Positions 1-7,910 of a stretch of DNA of 64,000 nt are shown piece after piece; positions within the stretch are counted from its first letter, which is position 1, and the number at the start of each line of letters is the position of its first letter. The notes under the pieces were generated by a model that saw only the letters and a program-made list of their open reading frames with translations, had not been told where the DNA came from and ran no database searches. Both the position numbers and the translations under genes were made by a program. Source of the DNA: an uncultured Lachnospiraceae bacterium (GTDB taxonomy: Bacteria; Bacillota; Clostridia; Lachnospirales; Lachnospiraceae); the NCBI GenBank assembly GCA_944384025.1, contig CALWRS010000003.1, forward strand, positions 1-64,000, written 5' to 3'.

Positions 1-2
1 CT

Positions 3-116
3 TCAGAGCCAGATTTAACAACAGGTTCTGACGGAACGGTCTACGTAAGAATTCATTTTACTTACGAAGAGGGAGGCATTAAAAAAGGCGTGGTTGCGTG
101 TATGAAAGTGGCTTAG
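3..116 (+). CDS. C-terminal fragment of an unidentified protein
   Basis: An open frame enters from the left edge and ends at TAG 114-116, giving 37 residues that finish GVVACMKVA. The composition is ordinary protein-like (alternating hydrophobic and polar residues consistent with beta strands), but nothing identifies a family. The start lies outside the window. It could also be a chance open frame. Confidence 0.4.
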   Translation, partial: SEPDLTTGSDGTVYVRIHFTYEEGGIKKGVVACMKVA

Positions 117-241
117 AGGCGCGGACGAAGGAAGATGCGATAGTTCTAAACAAGAAAGAAGATACCAACAAAGCGACACTTCGAGATAAAAGCAAGAAAT
201 TATAGGGTAAAAAATGGCACGAAAAGAGCAAACTCCTTCAC

Positions 242-270
242 TTGCGGGGTGCGGGCAAGTCGGGTATAAT
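242..270 (+). promoter_or_regulatory. Promoter-like pair with no gene downstream
   Basis: TTGCGG (242-247), a 17-nt spacer and a perfect TATAAT (265-270) face right. No open frame with a ribosome binding site follows before the oppositely oriented tRNA gene. It might drive a short untranslated RNA ending near the 343-367 hairpin, or be fortuitous. The rest of 117-373 shows no gene. Confidence 0.35.
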
Positions 271-342
271 GAAGCTGGGTTAGAACCTCACATATGCCAG
301 CATATAACTGATACCGAGCGCGATTAGAGAAGTGAAATGCAA

Positions 343-367
343 CAAGGAAACCACTGAGGTTTCCTTG
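343..367 (-). terminator. Hairpin downstream of tRNA-Gly
   Basis: A 10-bp perfect stem (CAAGGAAACC / GGTTTCCTTG) with a 5-nt loop lies 6 nt past the 3' end of the tRNA on the minus strand. The T-tract after it is weak, so termination or 3'-end processing is inferred from position. Confidence 0.4.
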
Positions 368-373
368 AGGTAA

Positions 374-444
374 GCACGAGACGGGATTCGAACCCGCGAC
401 CCTCGCCTTGGCAAGGCGATACTCCACCACTGAGCCACTCGTGC
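374..444 (-). tRNA. tRNA-Gly (anticodon GCC)
   Basis: Read on the minus strand this folds as a 71-nt cloverleaf: acceptor GCACGAG pairs with CTCGTGC, the anticodon arm is TCGCC-TTGCCAA-GGCGA with anticodon GCC, and the T arm carries GGTTCGAATCC. The discriminator position is U, as is usual for bacterial glycine tRNAs. The CCA tail is not encoded, so CCA-adding enzyme is needed. A consensus-like promoter lies directly upstream and a hairpin follows, so it looks like a single-gene transcript. Confidence 0.95.
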
Positions 445-485
445 ATAACGTTATGCGGTTGTTCCTTGCGTCAAACGCAAGGTAT

Positions 486-514
486 ACTATACACGATGCA
501 ATCCCGTTTGTCAA
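486..514 (-). promoter_or_regulatory. Promoter of tRNA-Gly
   Basis: On the minus strand: TTGACA (rc of 509-514), 17-nt spacer, TATAGT (rc of 486-491). This is a near-consensus housekeeping promoter about 40 nt upstream of the mature tRNA 5' end. Confidence 0.85.
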
Positions 515-574
515 CAGTAAATTTAAATTTTTTTGCTCAATCTGCAAAGTCGTAAAAAAAAACAGGAGGTGAAC

Positions 575-739
575 ATGATAAAGAATCCTTTTTTACTGAA
601 AAATAGGAAAAGAGAAGGTGGAGAGGCTATCTTGGTCAAAGAGGAAAGAAGTATGATTACAAAAGAAATACAATTTACAAGATATAAAAACTCAACGAAT
701 AGGGGGCGTCGATTAAAAACCATTTCCTTTTGCGCATAG
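575..739 (+). CDS. Possible 54-residue basic small protein
   Basis: ATG at 575 follows a perfect AGGAGGTG ribosome binding site at 563-570. The product is 54 residues, highly basic (many Lys and Arg), without a signal peptide, membrane segment or cysteine motif. I recognise no family. Its stop codon sits within the left arm of an 18-bp inverted repeat (724-767) that lies ahead of the large secreted protein gene, so a leader-peptide role is conceivable but speculative. The strong ribosome binding site is the main argument that it is translated. Confidence 0.35.
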   Translation: MIKNPFLLKNRKREGGEAILVKEERSMITKEIQFTRYKNSTNRGRRLKTISFCA

Positions 740-767
740 CAACGGAACGTGCTATGCGCAAAAGGAA
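724..767. repeat. 18-bp perfect inverted repeat
   Basis: Arms 724-741 and 750-767 are exact reverse complements around an 8-nt loop (ACGGAACG). The centre of each arm is TGCGCATAGCA or its complement. There is no downstream T-run on the plus strand, so a simple intrinsic terminator is unlikely. It sits between a small ORF with a strong ribosome binding site and the gene at 807, where it could act on RNA stability or be a protein-binding palindrome. Confidence 0.7.
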
Positions 768-806
768 AAAAGGAAAACTATAAAAATACTGATTTAGGAG
801 GCACCC

Positions 807-3800
807 ATGAAAAAACATTTACATATACGGATATTATCAATACTTCTAAACATATGCTTACTGCTGAACATTGTATCCATTCCGGTGCTCGCAGAAGATG
901 ACAATAGTACAACCGGGCTGGAGGATCTTATAGCCGGTATTTCATCTGTCGAGGATATTTACGGAGAATTGGACAGTGACACTGTTCCTGACATAATTGG
1001 TTATGAATACGCTGTATCGAAAGCTCATGTGCAAAGATTGTACGAGGCAGAGGGCGATGACTTAGACCGTGTTGTTTTTCTTAACGCAGATGGCACGCAA
1101 ACGGCATATTTCTTTGATTTTCCTGTAAAGTATATTGATGAAGAAGGGACGATTAAAGATATTACCCTTGATATTGCTAATAGTAGCACACCGGGGCAAT
1201 TCGTAACAGCCGACGGATCATCAATCACCACCTTCTCTAAAAATATATCTGATGGTATAGGCTTGGCTGGTAATGATGTAGCGCTGTCCTTGGTCCCGCA
1301 TATCCCTGCGAAGAAATCTGGTACAGCATTATCGAAATCCACGAAAATTACTGCTGCACCTACTGCTAAAAGAGTTGATAGTAAGACCGTTTCTTATGAC
1401 TATGATAGCAAAACTACTATTGAGTACTCGCTAACATATACTGGCTTTAAGGAGGATATCGTTGTTAGCGAATACACTGGACAAACAGAATACGACTTCA
1501 CTCTTTATACTAATGGGTTAGAGTTAACGGAGATTGACGGTTCGTTCTATCTTGTTGACGAAGCGGATAACATCAAAGCTACGATTGGTGACATTATCAT
1601 TTTCACGGCAGATGAGAAAAACAATACGATGGGCGACTTGAATGCTCGAACGATAGTTGCAAATCAAGAATACCTACTAACTATTGTTGTTGACTCGGAC
1701 TTCCTTGCATCTGAAGAAACCACATATCCGATTCGAATTGACCCTACCGTTGAGATATGTTATGATAATAACGGGACGGGCGCTATTGCAGATGTAACAA
1801 TAAATAGTAACGCTGGCTCGAGCGGGACATCTGGTTCGTTGTTCATTGGATTGCGTGAATCCAATGGTATAGCTCGAACCCTGATGAAGTTTCCTGGACT
1901 TAATCTAAATTCCTTGGGAAGCAATATTATAATCACCAACGCCACAGTCGAAATCAGGGACTTGATGTGTGAAAGCACTGGTCTCACTGTTTCCTGCTAT
2001 GTGTTCTCAGGGAATGTGTGGAATGAAACGACTGCGAATTGGTCTAATGTTAGCCCAAATAGTATTTCTACATTTTTGTCTTCCAATGTGATTTCCTATG
2101 CAAACGGAAAACAGCAGGATACAGCACATAGATATTCCTTTGACATTACCTTAGCTGTTGAAGGGTGGAGGAACGGAAATTACAACCAAAATAAGGGAAT
2201 TATTTTTAAGGCCCCTGCTACAGTTGAAAGCGGGAGTACGTATAACTACAAAACCATTGCATCTTATAATCGTGCATCATATAAGCCGTCCTTGTCGGTA
2301 ACGTATAGAACATCAAATGGCTTGATTAGCAATGACACATACTATTTAAACAATGCATATTGTGGTGATTATTTGCGATATACATCTTCGACAGCAACTG
2401 CTACGTCTGGATTGATTTCCTCTTTAGGTAATTCAATTCGCTGGGAAGTAAGAGCTGTTAATGGTGGGTACGTAATTCGATCAAAGTCAGACACAACAAA
2501 GTATCTTGGTGTTCCATCCAGTACAAGCAGCACTTCGGTATCTATTGTCACTATTACCGATTCAGTTATTCCTGCAAGATGCACTTGGAACATAAGCGTT
2601 GCTAATAATGGCGGGTGTCTTGTCAAGAACACGTATAATTCCAAGTACCTGTATTCCTATGGAAATTCTGTATATACTGCATCGTCAACAGGAACTACTG
2701 GGACATCTACTTATGATACAAGAGTTTGGCGGATAGCGAGTACAACGTATTACGGAAACACAACAAGTAATTCGCATAGGGAACTTCAAGCTGGTTTTAG
2801 TATTGGCCAAATGGTTGTGGATATTGGTGCAACAAGCACCCCGATAATCAATAAATATCCAACTAATACCCTGTGGGCAGATGCAGATGATTTTACATAT
2901 TCACACTCATCTGGTACGTCTGGGAGTGTGACGTTTAACTCTCAAACAGGAAAGGCTACCGGTAAGTCGGTTGGAATATCAAAGTATACTGCGACGCATA
3001 AAGTAACAGGGCGAACCTATACTTTTACGATATATGTTGACCAATACACCTATGAATTGGTAAGCTTTTTTGGCTTTGACTCGGATACGTCCTTATTGAT
3101 AAGGGATATTTATAATAAAATCGATGATAAAAACAGCTCGAAGACAGAAAAATACAGGGCTTGGATGGCTTCTCGAGCATTATCAGAGTTTTCTTACGAT
3201 GGATCTACTACCTATTTCGGAATTGTCTCTATAAACAAATGGGATAATGTGGCGGGGTCAATAACATCGCCAAGTAACAGAAAGTCGTATTTTACGGACA
3301 CGCTCGGGTATAGCGAGGCAGAGTATGATAAATTGAATTCGGCATTAGTGTCACAGCATTCAAACACCCAGACTATTGATTTTACTCATATGCAGTATTC
3401 ATTGGCTGCGCGACTTGCCTACGAGCTTGATCAGGATGGATTTCTTTCCAATATTTACACTATTAGTGGAGACGAATATGTATCATATTTGGCAGGCTGG
3501 CTCGGAGATGCCACTATAACAAACGATGGCGCAACGTCTTTCGGCAATGATGATTACATGGCCGATCTTGATGCAGAAAACATTTTCCGCGATATAAACG
3601 CGGGAGAAGATTCGATTACAGCTATAAATGCGTATTACAAGGCGCTGGATGGTAGTAGTACTCGGGCAACAATTTTTAAAACTTACCTGAGCTATTCAAC
3701 TGTTGAAAACATGGTTCTGTCGGAACTTGAAAAAACGTTGAGTCAGGTGAAGTCTGCATATCCGGACACCTACGATTTCCTTATGAGTCTTAAAGACGGC

Positions 3801-3824
3801 CGTGCGGAGATTGGTCACTATTAA
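807..3824 (+). CDS. Secreted multidomain protein: DNRLRE-like, ricin-like, Ig-like and helical C-terminal domain
   Basis: The 1005-residue product starts at ATG 807 behind AGGAGG and has a typical signal peptide (residues 1-29, cleavage after VLA). Residues about 300-500 contain YPIRIDPTVE followed by a beta-rich segment resembling the DNRLRE domains of Firmicute surface and RHS-type proteins. Residues about 508-645 look like a ricin-type beta-trefoil (repeated YLN and KYLGV/KYLYSY motifs). Residues about 655-750 resemble a bacterial Ig-like domain. Residues 750-1005 are predicted helical, with DFTHMQYSLAARLAYELD and GWLGD motifs that I cannot place. The architecture suggests an exported adhesion or effector protein. 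The AT-rich coding style differs from the GC-richer metabolic genes downstream, suggesting transfer. Domain calls are by eye. Confidence 0.75.
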   Translation: MKKHLHIRILSILLNICLLLNIVSIPVLAEDDNSTTGLEDLIAGISSVEDIYGELDSDTVPDIIGYEYAVSKAHVQRLYEAEGDDLDRVVFLNADGTQTAYFFDFPVKYIDEEGTIKDITLDIANSSTPGQFVTADGSSITTFSKNISDGIGLAGNDVALSLVPHIPAKKSGTALSKSTKITAAPTAKRVDSKTVSYDYDSKTTIEYSLTYTGFKEDIVVSEYTGQTEYDFTLYTNGLELTEIDGSFYLVDEADNIKATIGDIIIFTADEKNNTMGDLNARTIVANQEYLLTIVVDSDFLASEETTYPIRIDPTVEICYDNNGTGAIADVTINSNAGSSGTSGSLFIGLRESNGIARTLMKFPGLNLNSLGSNIIITNATVEIRDLMCESTGLTVSCYVFSGNVWNETTANWSNVSPNSISTFLSSNVISYANGKQQDTAHRYSFDITLAVEGWRNGNYNQNKGIIFKAPATVESGSTYNYKTIASYNRASYKPSLSVTYRTSNGLISNDTYYLNNAYCGDYLRYTSSTATATSGLISSLGNSIRWEVRAVNGGYVIRSKSDTTKYLGVPSSTSSTSVSIVTITDSVIPARCTWNISVANNGGCLVKNTYNSKYLYSYGNSVYTASSTGTTGTSTYDTRVWRIASTTYYGNTTSNSHRELQAGFSIGQMVVDIGATSTPIINKYPTNTLWADADDFTYSHSSGTSGSVTFNSQTGKATGKSVGISKYTATHKVTGRTYTFTIYVDQYTYELVSFFGFDSDTSLLIRDIYNKIDDKNSSKTEKYRAWMASRALSEFSYDGSTTYFGIVSINKWDNVAGSITSPSNRKSYFTDTLGYSEAEYDKLNSALVSQHSNTQTIDFTHMQYSLAARLAYELDQDGFLSNIYTISGDEYVSYLAGWLGDATITNDGATSFGNDDYMADLDAENIFRDINAGEDSITAINAYYKALDGSSTRATIFKTYLSYSTVENMVLSELEKTLSQVKSAYPDTYDFLMSLKDGRAEIGHY

Positions 3825-3848
3825 CAAGATTAAAGGAGAACAAATTAA

Positions 3849-4265
3849 ATGAAAAAAGTAACAAATATCGTATTGATTGTACATGTAATATTTTGGATCC
3901 TCTTCCTGCTCCTTAGCATTGTGGAGAGAATTCGATTTGCACACTCCCCTGCGGAGATGGAACCACTAGATCTTTTGCTCTCAAAAGGAGCGTACAACAC
4001 ATTTATCGTTCTTGCGCTACTGGGAATCCTTAATGCGGGTCTGTTACTTTTTTCGGCGCGGCCAATTTTAAAAAACGTAGACGTAAAGGACAAAAGGAAA
4101 AGAAAAGTCGCCTTTTGGTTTTCGCTAACAGCTGCTATTTTATTCTATTTGTTTATTGTACTTCTTTTCGCTAACGGCTCGGATAAGCTTCTTATCCTTC
4201 CTATAGCATGGCTTATTTGTGAACTGTGCTGCGGCGTTTCGCTTGCCGTTTCGAAAAAAAAGTAG
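3849..4265 (+). CDS. Small four-helix integral membrane protein, possible immunity partner
   Basis: This 138-residue protein begins 24 nt after the secreted protein ends, behind AAAGGAGAA, so the two are almost certainly co-transcribed. Hydrophobic segments lie near residues 5-24, 50-70, 87-108 and 112-133, separated by short charged loops (for example KDKRKRK near residue 80). No family is recognised. Small polytopic membrane proteins directly downstream of exported effectors often serve as immunity proteins, so that role is inferred from context only. It shares the AT-rich style of its partner. Confidence 0.65.
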   Translation: MKKVTNIVLIVHVIFWILFLLLSIVERIRFAHSPAEMEPLDLLLSKGAYNTFIVLALLGILNAGLLLFSARPILKNVDVKDKRKRKVAFWFSLTAAILFYLFIVLLFANGSDKLLILPIAWLICELCCGVSLAVSKKK

Positions 4266-4329
4266 CCGATACTTACTGCGCATACTACCATTCCTGCGAA
4301 AAATTTCTTCTTTTTGTCGAAAAGTGGAT

Positions 4330-4358
4330 TGCAAGACGGACGTATCTGTGGTAGAATG
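4330..4358 (+). promoter_or_regulatory. Promoter upstream of the malate/lactate dehydrogenase gene
   Basis: TTGCAA (4330-4335), 17-nt spacer, TAGAAT (4353-4358). Transcription from about 4365 would give a leader of roughly 165 nt before the ATG at 4531. Confidence 0.65.
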
Positions 4359-4364
4359 CGTATG

Positions 4365-4530
4365 TTAGGGCTGAGACCACACGAGTTTGTTAAAAAATAA
4401 TCAAACTTACTCCCACAAGGTTTGCAGCGGTCTGTTGCCCGGAATGCCGCAGGGGATGAGCAGGTTCGCATTGCTCACCTCATTAGCAGGGCAGCAGAAA
4501 AAGAAAAATAAGAGTAAGAGAGGTAACGGT
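4365..4530 (+). other. Structured 5' leader of unknown type
   Basis: The untranslated stretch before the dehydrogenase can form several paired elements: GGGC/GCCC with AGACC/GGTCT (about 4370-4446), an inner AGTTTG/CAAACT hairpin, and GATGAGCA against TGCTCACCTCAT near 4455-4483. It matches no riboswitch class I know. An open frame runs through it in phase with the dehydrogenase but lacks a plausible start, so the region reads as RNA. Confidence 0.3.
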
Positions 4531-5475
4531 ATGAAAGTTACAGTGATTGGTGCAGGAAGCGTTGGCGCTACGATCGCTTATACGCTTGCAACTACGGGTA
4601 CGGCTTCGGACATCCTGTTGATCGACATTAACAAGGAAAAGGCAATGGGCGAGGCTATGGACATTATTCAGGGAGCTCCTTTCATCGCTCCGATGAACAT
4701 CGAAGCAGGAGATTATCCGGATGCAGTAGGTTCGGACGTAGTCGTTATTACGTCGGGTATTCCGAGAAAAGCCGGACAGAGCCGTCTTGAGCTTGCACAG
4801 GTAAACGTTAACGTTATGAAAGACATTGCAAGCAAGATTACACCTTATGCAAAGGATGCTATCTACATTATCGTTAGCAACCCGGTTGACGTAATGACCT
4901 ATGTTTTCCACAAAGTATCTGGAATTCCGGAAAACAGAATCATTGGCTCCGGCACCATTCTGGACACCAGCCGTTTGCGCGCAAAGCTGGCAGAAATCTA
5001 CGATATCAGCCAGACAAACGTACACGCATATATCTACGGAGAACATGGCGACTCTTCGTTCGCAACATGGTCCGTTGCAACCATTTCCAACGTTCCGATT
5101 GATCAGGCAAAGGATAAATTGAAATTCCAAGACGGAAAGAAGTTCCCTGAGCTGAACAAGCCGGAAATCGAAGATTTTGTCAGAAAATCGGGCGGAATTG
5201 TTATCTCCAGAAAAGGAGCAACGTTCTACGCAATTGCGGTTTCCGTAAATTATATCGTACAGTGCCTGAGCAAGGCAGTTGATTCTACGATGACAGTATC
5301 TACGATGATGCACGGCGCATACGGAATCAGCGACGTATGCTTGAGCACCTTGGCAATTGTTGGCAAGAACGGCGTGGTGGGTCATATCGAATTGCCGCTC
5401 TCGGATGAAGAAGTTGCTCGCTTGAAGAAGAGTGCAGATAACTTGAAAGAAGTTATTAACAGTCTCGAATTCTAG
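4531..5475 (+). CDS. mdh: LDH/MDH-family dehydrogenase, LDH-like overall but with malate-specific Arg
   Basis: The 314-residue cytosolic enzyme of the LDH/MDH superfamily starts at ATG 4531 behind AGAGGT. It has the NAD-binding GAGSVGA motif (residues 7-13), Asp32 for NAD over NADP, DTSRLR, the catalytic GEHGD histidine and KGATFYA. Overall it resembles L-lactate dehydrogenases. At the substrate-specificity position (Gln102 of Bacillus LDH) it carries Arg79 in the segment SGIPRKAGQSR, the residue typical of malate dehydrogenases; Q102R is the classic change that converts LDH to MDH. Fumarase is the next gene, and fumarate reductase lies further down. I infer oxaloacetate-to-malate reduction with NADH. 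Homology-based pipelines may label it L-lactate dehydrogenase. A terminator follows. Confidence 0.85.
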   Translation: MKVTVIGAGSVGATIAYTLATTGTASDILLIDINKEKAMGEAMDIIQGAPFIAPMNIEAGDYPDAVGSDVVVITSGIPRKAGQSRLELAQVNVNVMKDIASKITPYAKDAIYIIVSNPVDVMTYVFHKVSGIPENRIIGSGTILDTSRLRAKLAEIYDISQTNVHAYIYGEHGDSSFATWSVATISNVPIDQAKDKLKFQDGKKFPELNKPEIEDFVRKSGGIVISRKGATFYAIAVSVNYIVQCLSKAVDSTMTVSTMMHGAYGISDVCLSTLAIVGKNGVVGHIELPLSDEEVARLKKSADNLKEVINSLEF

Positions 5476-5486
5476 AAAATGAAGAT

Positions 5487-5527
5487 TACAGTGCTTCTCC
5501 GGATTTGGAGAAGCACTGTATTTGCTT
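5487..5527 (+). terminator. Intrinsic terminator after the dehydrogenase
   Basis: A 14-bp perfect stem (5487-5500 with 5507-5520) around a 6-nt loop, followed by TTTGCTT. The strong stem and short T-tract suggest the dehydrogenase is at least partly transcriptionally separate from the fumarase gene. Confidence 0.8.
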
Positions 5528-5575
5528 CATGGTTTACGAAAAGCGCTAAATGCAGAACCAGAAATGGAGGTAGTT

Positions 5576-6952
5576 ATGGAATACCGAATTGAACACGATT
5601 CGATGGGCGAAGTGAAGGTTCCCGCAGACAAATACTGGGCGGCACAGACGCAGCGGAGCCACGAAAATTTCCCGATTGGCGTTGGAATTGAGACGATGCC
5701 CCGCGAAATCACGCACGCTTTCGGCGTCCTGAAAAAAGCGGCGGCGATTGCCAACCACGCGCTGAAGCCCGAAAAAATGACGGCGGAAAAGCTTTCCGCA
5801 ATCTCGCAGGCATGCGACGAAGTAATGAGCGGAAGCTTAAACGACCACTTCCCGCTTGTTGTCTGGCAGACCGGCAGCGGTACCCAGTCGAATATGAACG
5901 CAAACGAAGTAATTGCGAACCGGGGAAATGAAATTGCCGGCGCAAAACTTTTGCATCCAAACGACGACATCAATATGTCGCAGTCTTCCAACGACACGTT
6001 TCCTACGGCGATGCACATCGCGGCAGTTTTGGGAATTGAAGACAAACTGTTTCCTGCGATTGACCTGCTTGTTGGGACGTTAAAGCGGCTGGAAGAAGAA
6101 AACGAAGGCATTGTTAAGAGCGGACGTACGCATTTGCAGGATGCGACGCCGATTACGTTCTCGCAGGAAATCAGCGGCTGGCGTACGAGTCTGGAAAGAG
6201 ACCGGCAAATGATTGCCCTTACGCTTCCTGTTTTAAAAGAGCTTGCGCTTGGCGGCACGGCGGTTGGAACCGGCTTAAATGCGCCGAAAGGCTTTGACAA
6301 AAAGGTTGCCGAGGCTGTTTCTGAAATTACCGGAAAAGAGTTTGTAACGGCGCCAAATAAGTTCCACGCTTTAACTTCCAAAGACGAGCTTGTGTTTGCA
6401 CATGGCGCTCTAAAAGCGCTTGCAGCGGATTTGATGAAAATCGCAAACGACATTCGCTGGCTGGCAAGCGGCCCAAGAGACGGTTTGGGAGAGATCTTCA
6501 TTCCGGAAAACGAACCCGGTTCTTCGATTATGCCGGGCAAGGTAAATCCGACGCAGTGCGAAGCGGTTACAATGGTTGCCGTGCAGGTTATGGGCAACGA
6601 CGTGGCGGTAGGAATGGCGGCAAGTCAGGGAAATTTCGAACTGAACGTATTTATGCCGGTTTGCATTTACAACTTCCTTCAGTCGCTCCGGCTGCTTTCT
6701 GAAGCGATGGTATCCTTTAACAACAACTGTGTCGTTGGCATTCGCGCAAACAAGGAAAAGATGAAGCACAACCTTCACAATTCCCTGATGCTTGTAACGG
6801 CGCTAAATCCGTACATCGGCTACGAAAATGCGGCGAAAACGGCAAAGAAAGCCTTTAAAGACAACATCACCTTAAAGCAGGCGTGCGTCGAGTTGGGTTT
6901 TCTGACCGAAGAGCGCTTCGACGAAGTGTTCCATCCGGAGCAAATGGTTTAA
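5576..6952 (+). CDS. fumC: Class II fumarate hydratase
   Basis: The 458-residue protein interconverts malate and fumarate. It carries the fumarase/aspartase superfamily signature [15 protein letters not shown] near residue 318, the [14 protein letters not shown] segment and [14 protein letters not shown], which match oxygen-stable FumC rather than Fe-S fumarases or argininosuccinate lyase. The ATG at 5576 is chosen because ATGGAGG lies just upstream and the protein starts [13 protein letters not shown] as in FumC. It follows the predicted malate dehydrogenase and precedes the Hdr/Flx/fumarate reductase block, so it most likely runs in the malate-to-fumarate direction. A fragment of a repeat element follows the stop. 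Confidence 0.97.
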   Translation: MEYRIEHDSMGEVKVPADKYWAAQTQRSHENFPIGVGIETMPREITHAFGVLKKAAAIANHALKPEKMTAEKLSAISQACDEVMSGSLNDHFPLVVWQTGSGTQSNMNANEVIANRGNEIAGAKLLHPNDDINMSQSSNDTFPTAMHIAAVLGIEDKLFPAIDLLVGTLKRLEEENEGIVKSGRTHLQDATPITFSQEISGWRTSLERDRQMIALTLPVLKELALGGTAVGTGLNAPKGFDKKVAEAVSEITGKEFVTAPNKFHALTSKDELVFAHGALKALAADLMKIANDIRWLASGPRDGLGEIFIPENEPGSSIMPGKVNPTQCEAVTMVAVQVMGNDVAVGMAASQGNFELNVFMPVCIYNFLQSLRLLSEAMVSFNNNCVVGIRANKEKMKHNLHNSLMLVTALNPYIGYENAAKTAKKAFKDNITLKQACVELGFLTEERFDEVFHPEQMV

Positions 6953-6964
6953 TCGATACTGGTC

Positions 6965-7000
6965 GATGGGAGATCCCCCGCCTCTATAGGCGGTGGGTAT
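6965..7000 (+). repeat. Partial copy of the palindromic repeat family (copy A)
   Basis: GATGGGAGAT followed by CCGCCTCTATAGGCGG and TGGGTA matches the left half of the copies at 43347-43430 and 61981-62062. The hairpin CCGCCT/AGGCGG is intact, but the right half is absent or diverged. It lies in the gap between fumC and hdrB and could terminate or process the fumC transcript. Confidence 0.7.
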
Positions 7001-7083
7001 GAAACAGGCGGCTTGGATAAATATGCGTATCGAAGCCGCTGCAATAAGAGAGCGTATCGCACGCGCAGATAGGATAAAGAGAT

Positions 7084-7866
7084 ATGGTTTATAGTTATTT
7101 CCCGGGCTGTACGTTAAAAAACAAGGCGTCCGACCTTGATCTGTACGCAAGAAAGTCTGCTGAAGTTCTCGGAATCACAATGGAAGAAATCGAGGAATGG
7201 CAGTGCTGCGGCGGCGTATATCCCCTAGGGGCAAATGAGACGGCTCCGAAGCTGGCGTCCGTCCGTGCATTGGTGGCAGCAAAAGAAAAAGGACAGGATT
7301 TGCTGACTTTGTGTTCCGCATGCCATCACGTTTTAAAACGCGTAAACAACGACATGGCGGAAAACGAGAACATACGCACAAAAGCAAACAATTACATGCA
7401 GCTGGAAGTTCCGTACGCTGGAGAGACAAAAGTAGTACATTATCTGGAAATGCTTCGGGACGTTGTTGGTTTTGACCAATTAAAAGCAAAGGTTGTCAAC
7501 CCGTTAAAGGGAACAAAGATTGCGGCTTATTACGGCTGCCTGCTGCTTCGCCCTTCTAAAGTGCTTGGCTTTGACAATCCGGAAAATCCGAAGATTATGG
7601 AAGATTTCATTAAAGCCATAGGCGCTGAGCCGGTGATTTACCCGTACCGCAACGAGTGCTGCGGCGGCTATATGGCAATGGAAAACAAGGAGCTGGCAAA
7701 GAAAAAGAGCAGCACAGTACTGCAAAGCGCAAAGGAAAACGGCGCGGAATGCGTTATTACCGCTTGCCCGCTTTGCATGTATAACCTGAAAGTAAACGGC
7801 GGCGTGGACGATTTGCCGGTTTACTACTTCACGGAACTGCTTGCACAAGCCCTTGGCGTCAAATAA
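7084..7866 (+). CDS. hdrB: HdrB-like heterodisulfide reductase subunit B
   Basis: This 260-residue protein contains two CCG domains: Cys at YFPGC, then WQCCGG and CSACHH in the first half, and YYGC, ECCGG and CPLC in the second. These motifs bind the noncubane Fe-S clusters that reduce disulfides in HdrB. It is soluble with no membrane segment. It opens the run hdrB-hdrC-hdrA-flxD-flxC-flxB-flxA. In bacteria lacking CoM/CoB, HdrB of Flx-Hdr complexes is thought to reduce another disulfide, such as DsrC-type or an unknown thiol. The natural acceptor here cannot be read from the sequence. Confidence 0.93.
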   Translation: MVYSYFPGCTLKNKASDLDLYARKSAEVLGITMEEIEEWQCCGGVYPLGANETAPKLASVRALVAAKEKGQDLLTLCSACHHVLKRVNNDMAENENIRTKANNYMQLEVPYAGETKVVHYLEMLRDVVGFDQLKAKVVNPLKGTKIAAYYGCLLLRPSKVLGFDNPENPKIMEDFIKAIGAEPVIYPYRNECCGGYMAMENKELAKKKSSTVLQSAKENGAECVITACPLCMYNLKVNGGVDDLPVYYFTELLAQALGVK

Positions 7867-7910
7867 AAGGTTTGCTCCAAAAATAAATATGTATTGCTCT
7901 GGAGGAAAAT

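Noticed and set aside
200..547. 115-residue minus-strand open frame
   Set aside because: It contains the whole tRNA-Gly gene and its promoter and has no ribosome binding site.
724..767. Intrinsic terminator
   Set aside because: The stem is strong but is followed by AAAAAGG on the plus strand and only a weak T-tract on the minus strand.
4370..4446. TPP riboswitch (CTGAGA motif)
   Set aside because: Only the short CTGAGA match is present; the second conserved arm of the THI element is missing and the downstream gene is unrelated to thiamine.
4483..5385. 300-residue antisense open frame over the dehydrogenase
   Set aside because: It mirrors a well-supported enzyme and has a Cys/Asn-rich composition typical of a shadow frame.
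5527..6597. 356-residue antisense frame over fumC
   Set aside because: Fumarase motifs on the plus strand are unambiguous; the antisense product is Ser/Pro-rich without motifs.
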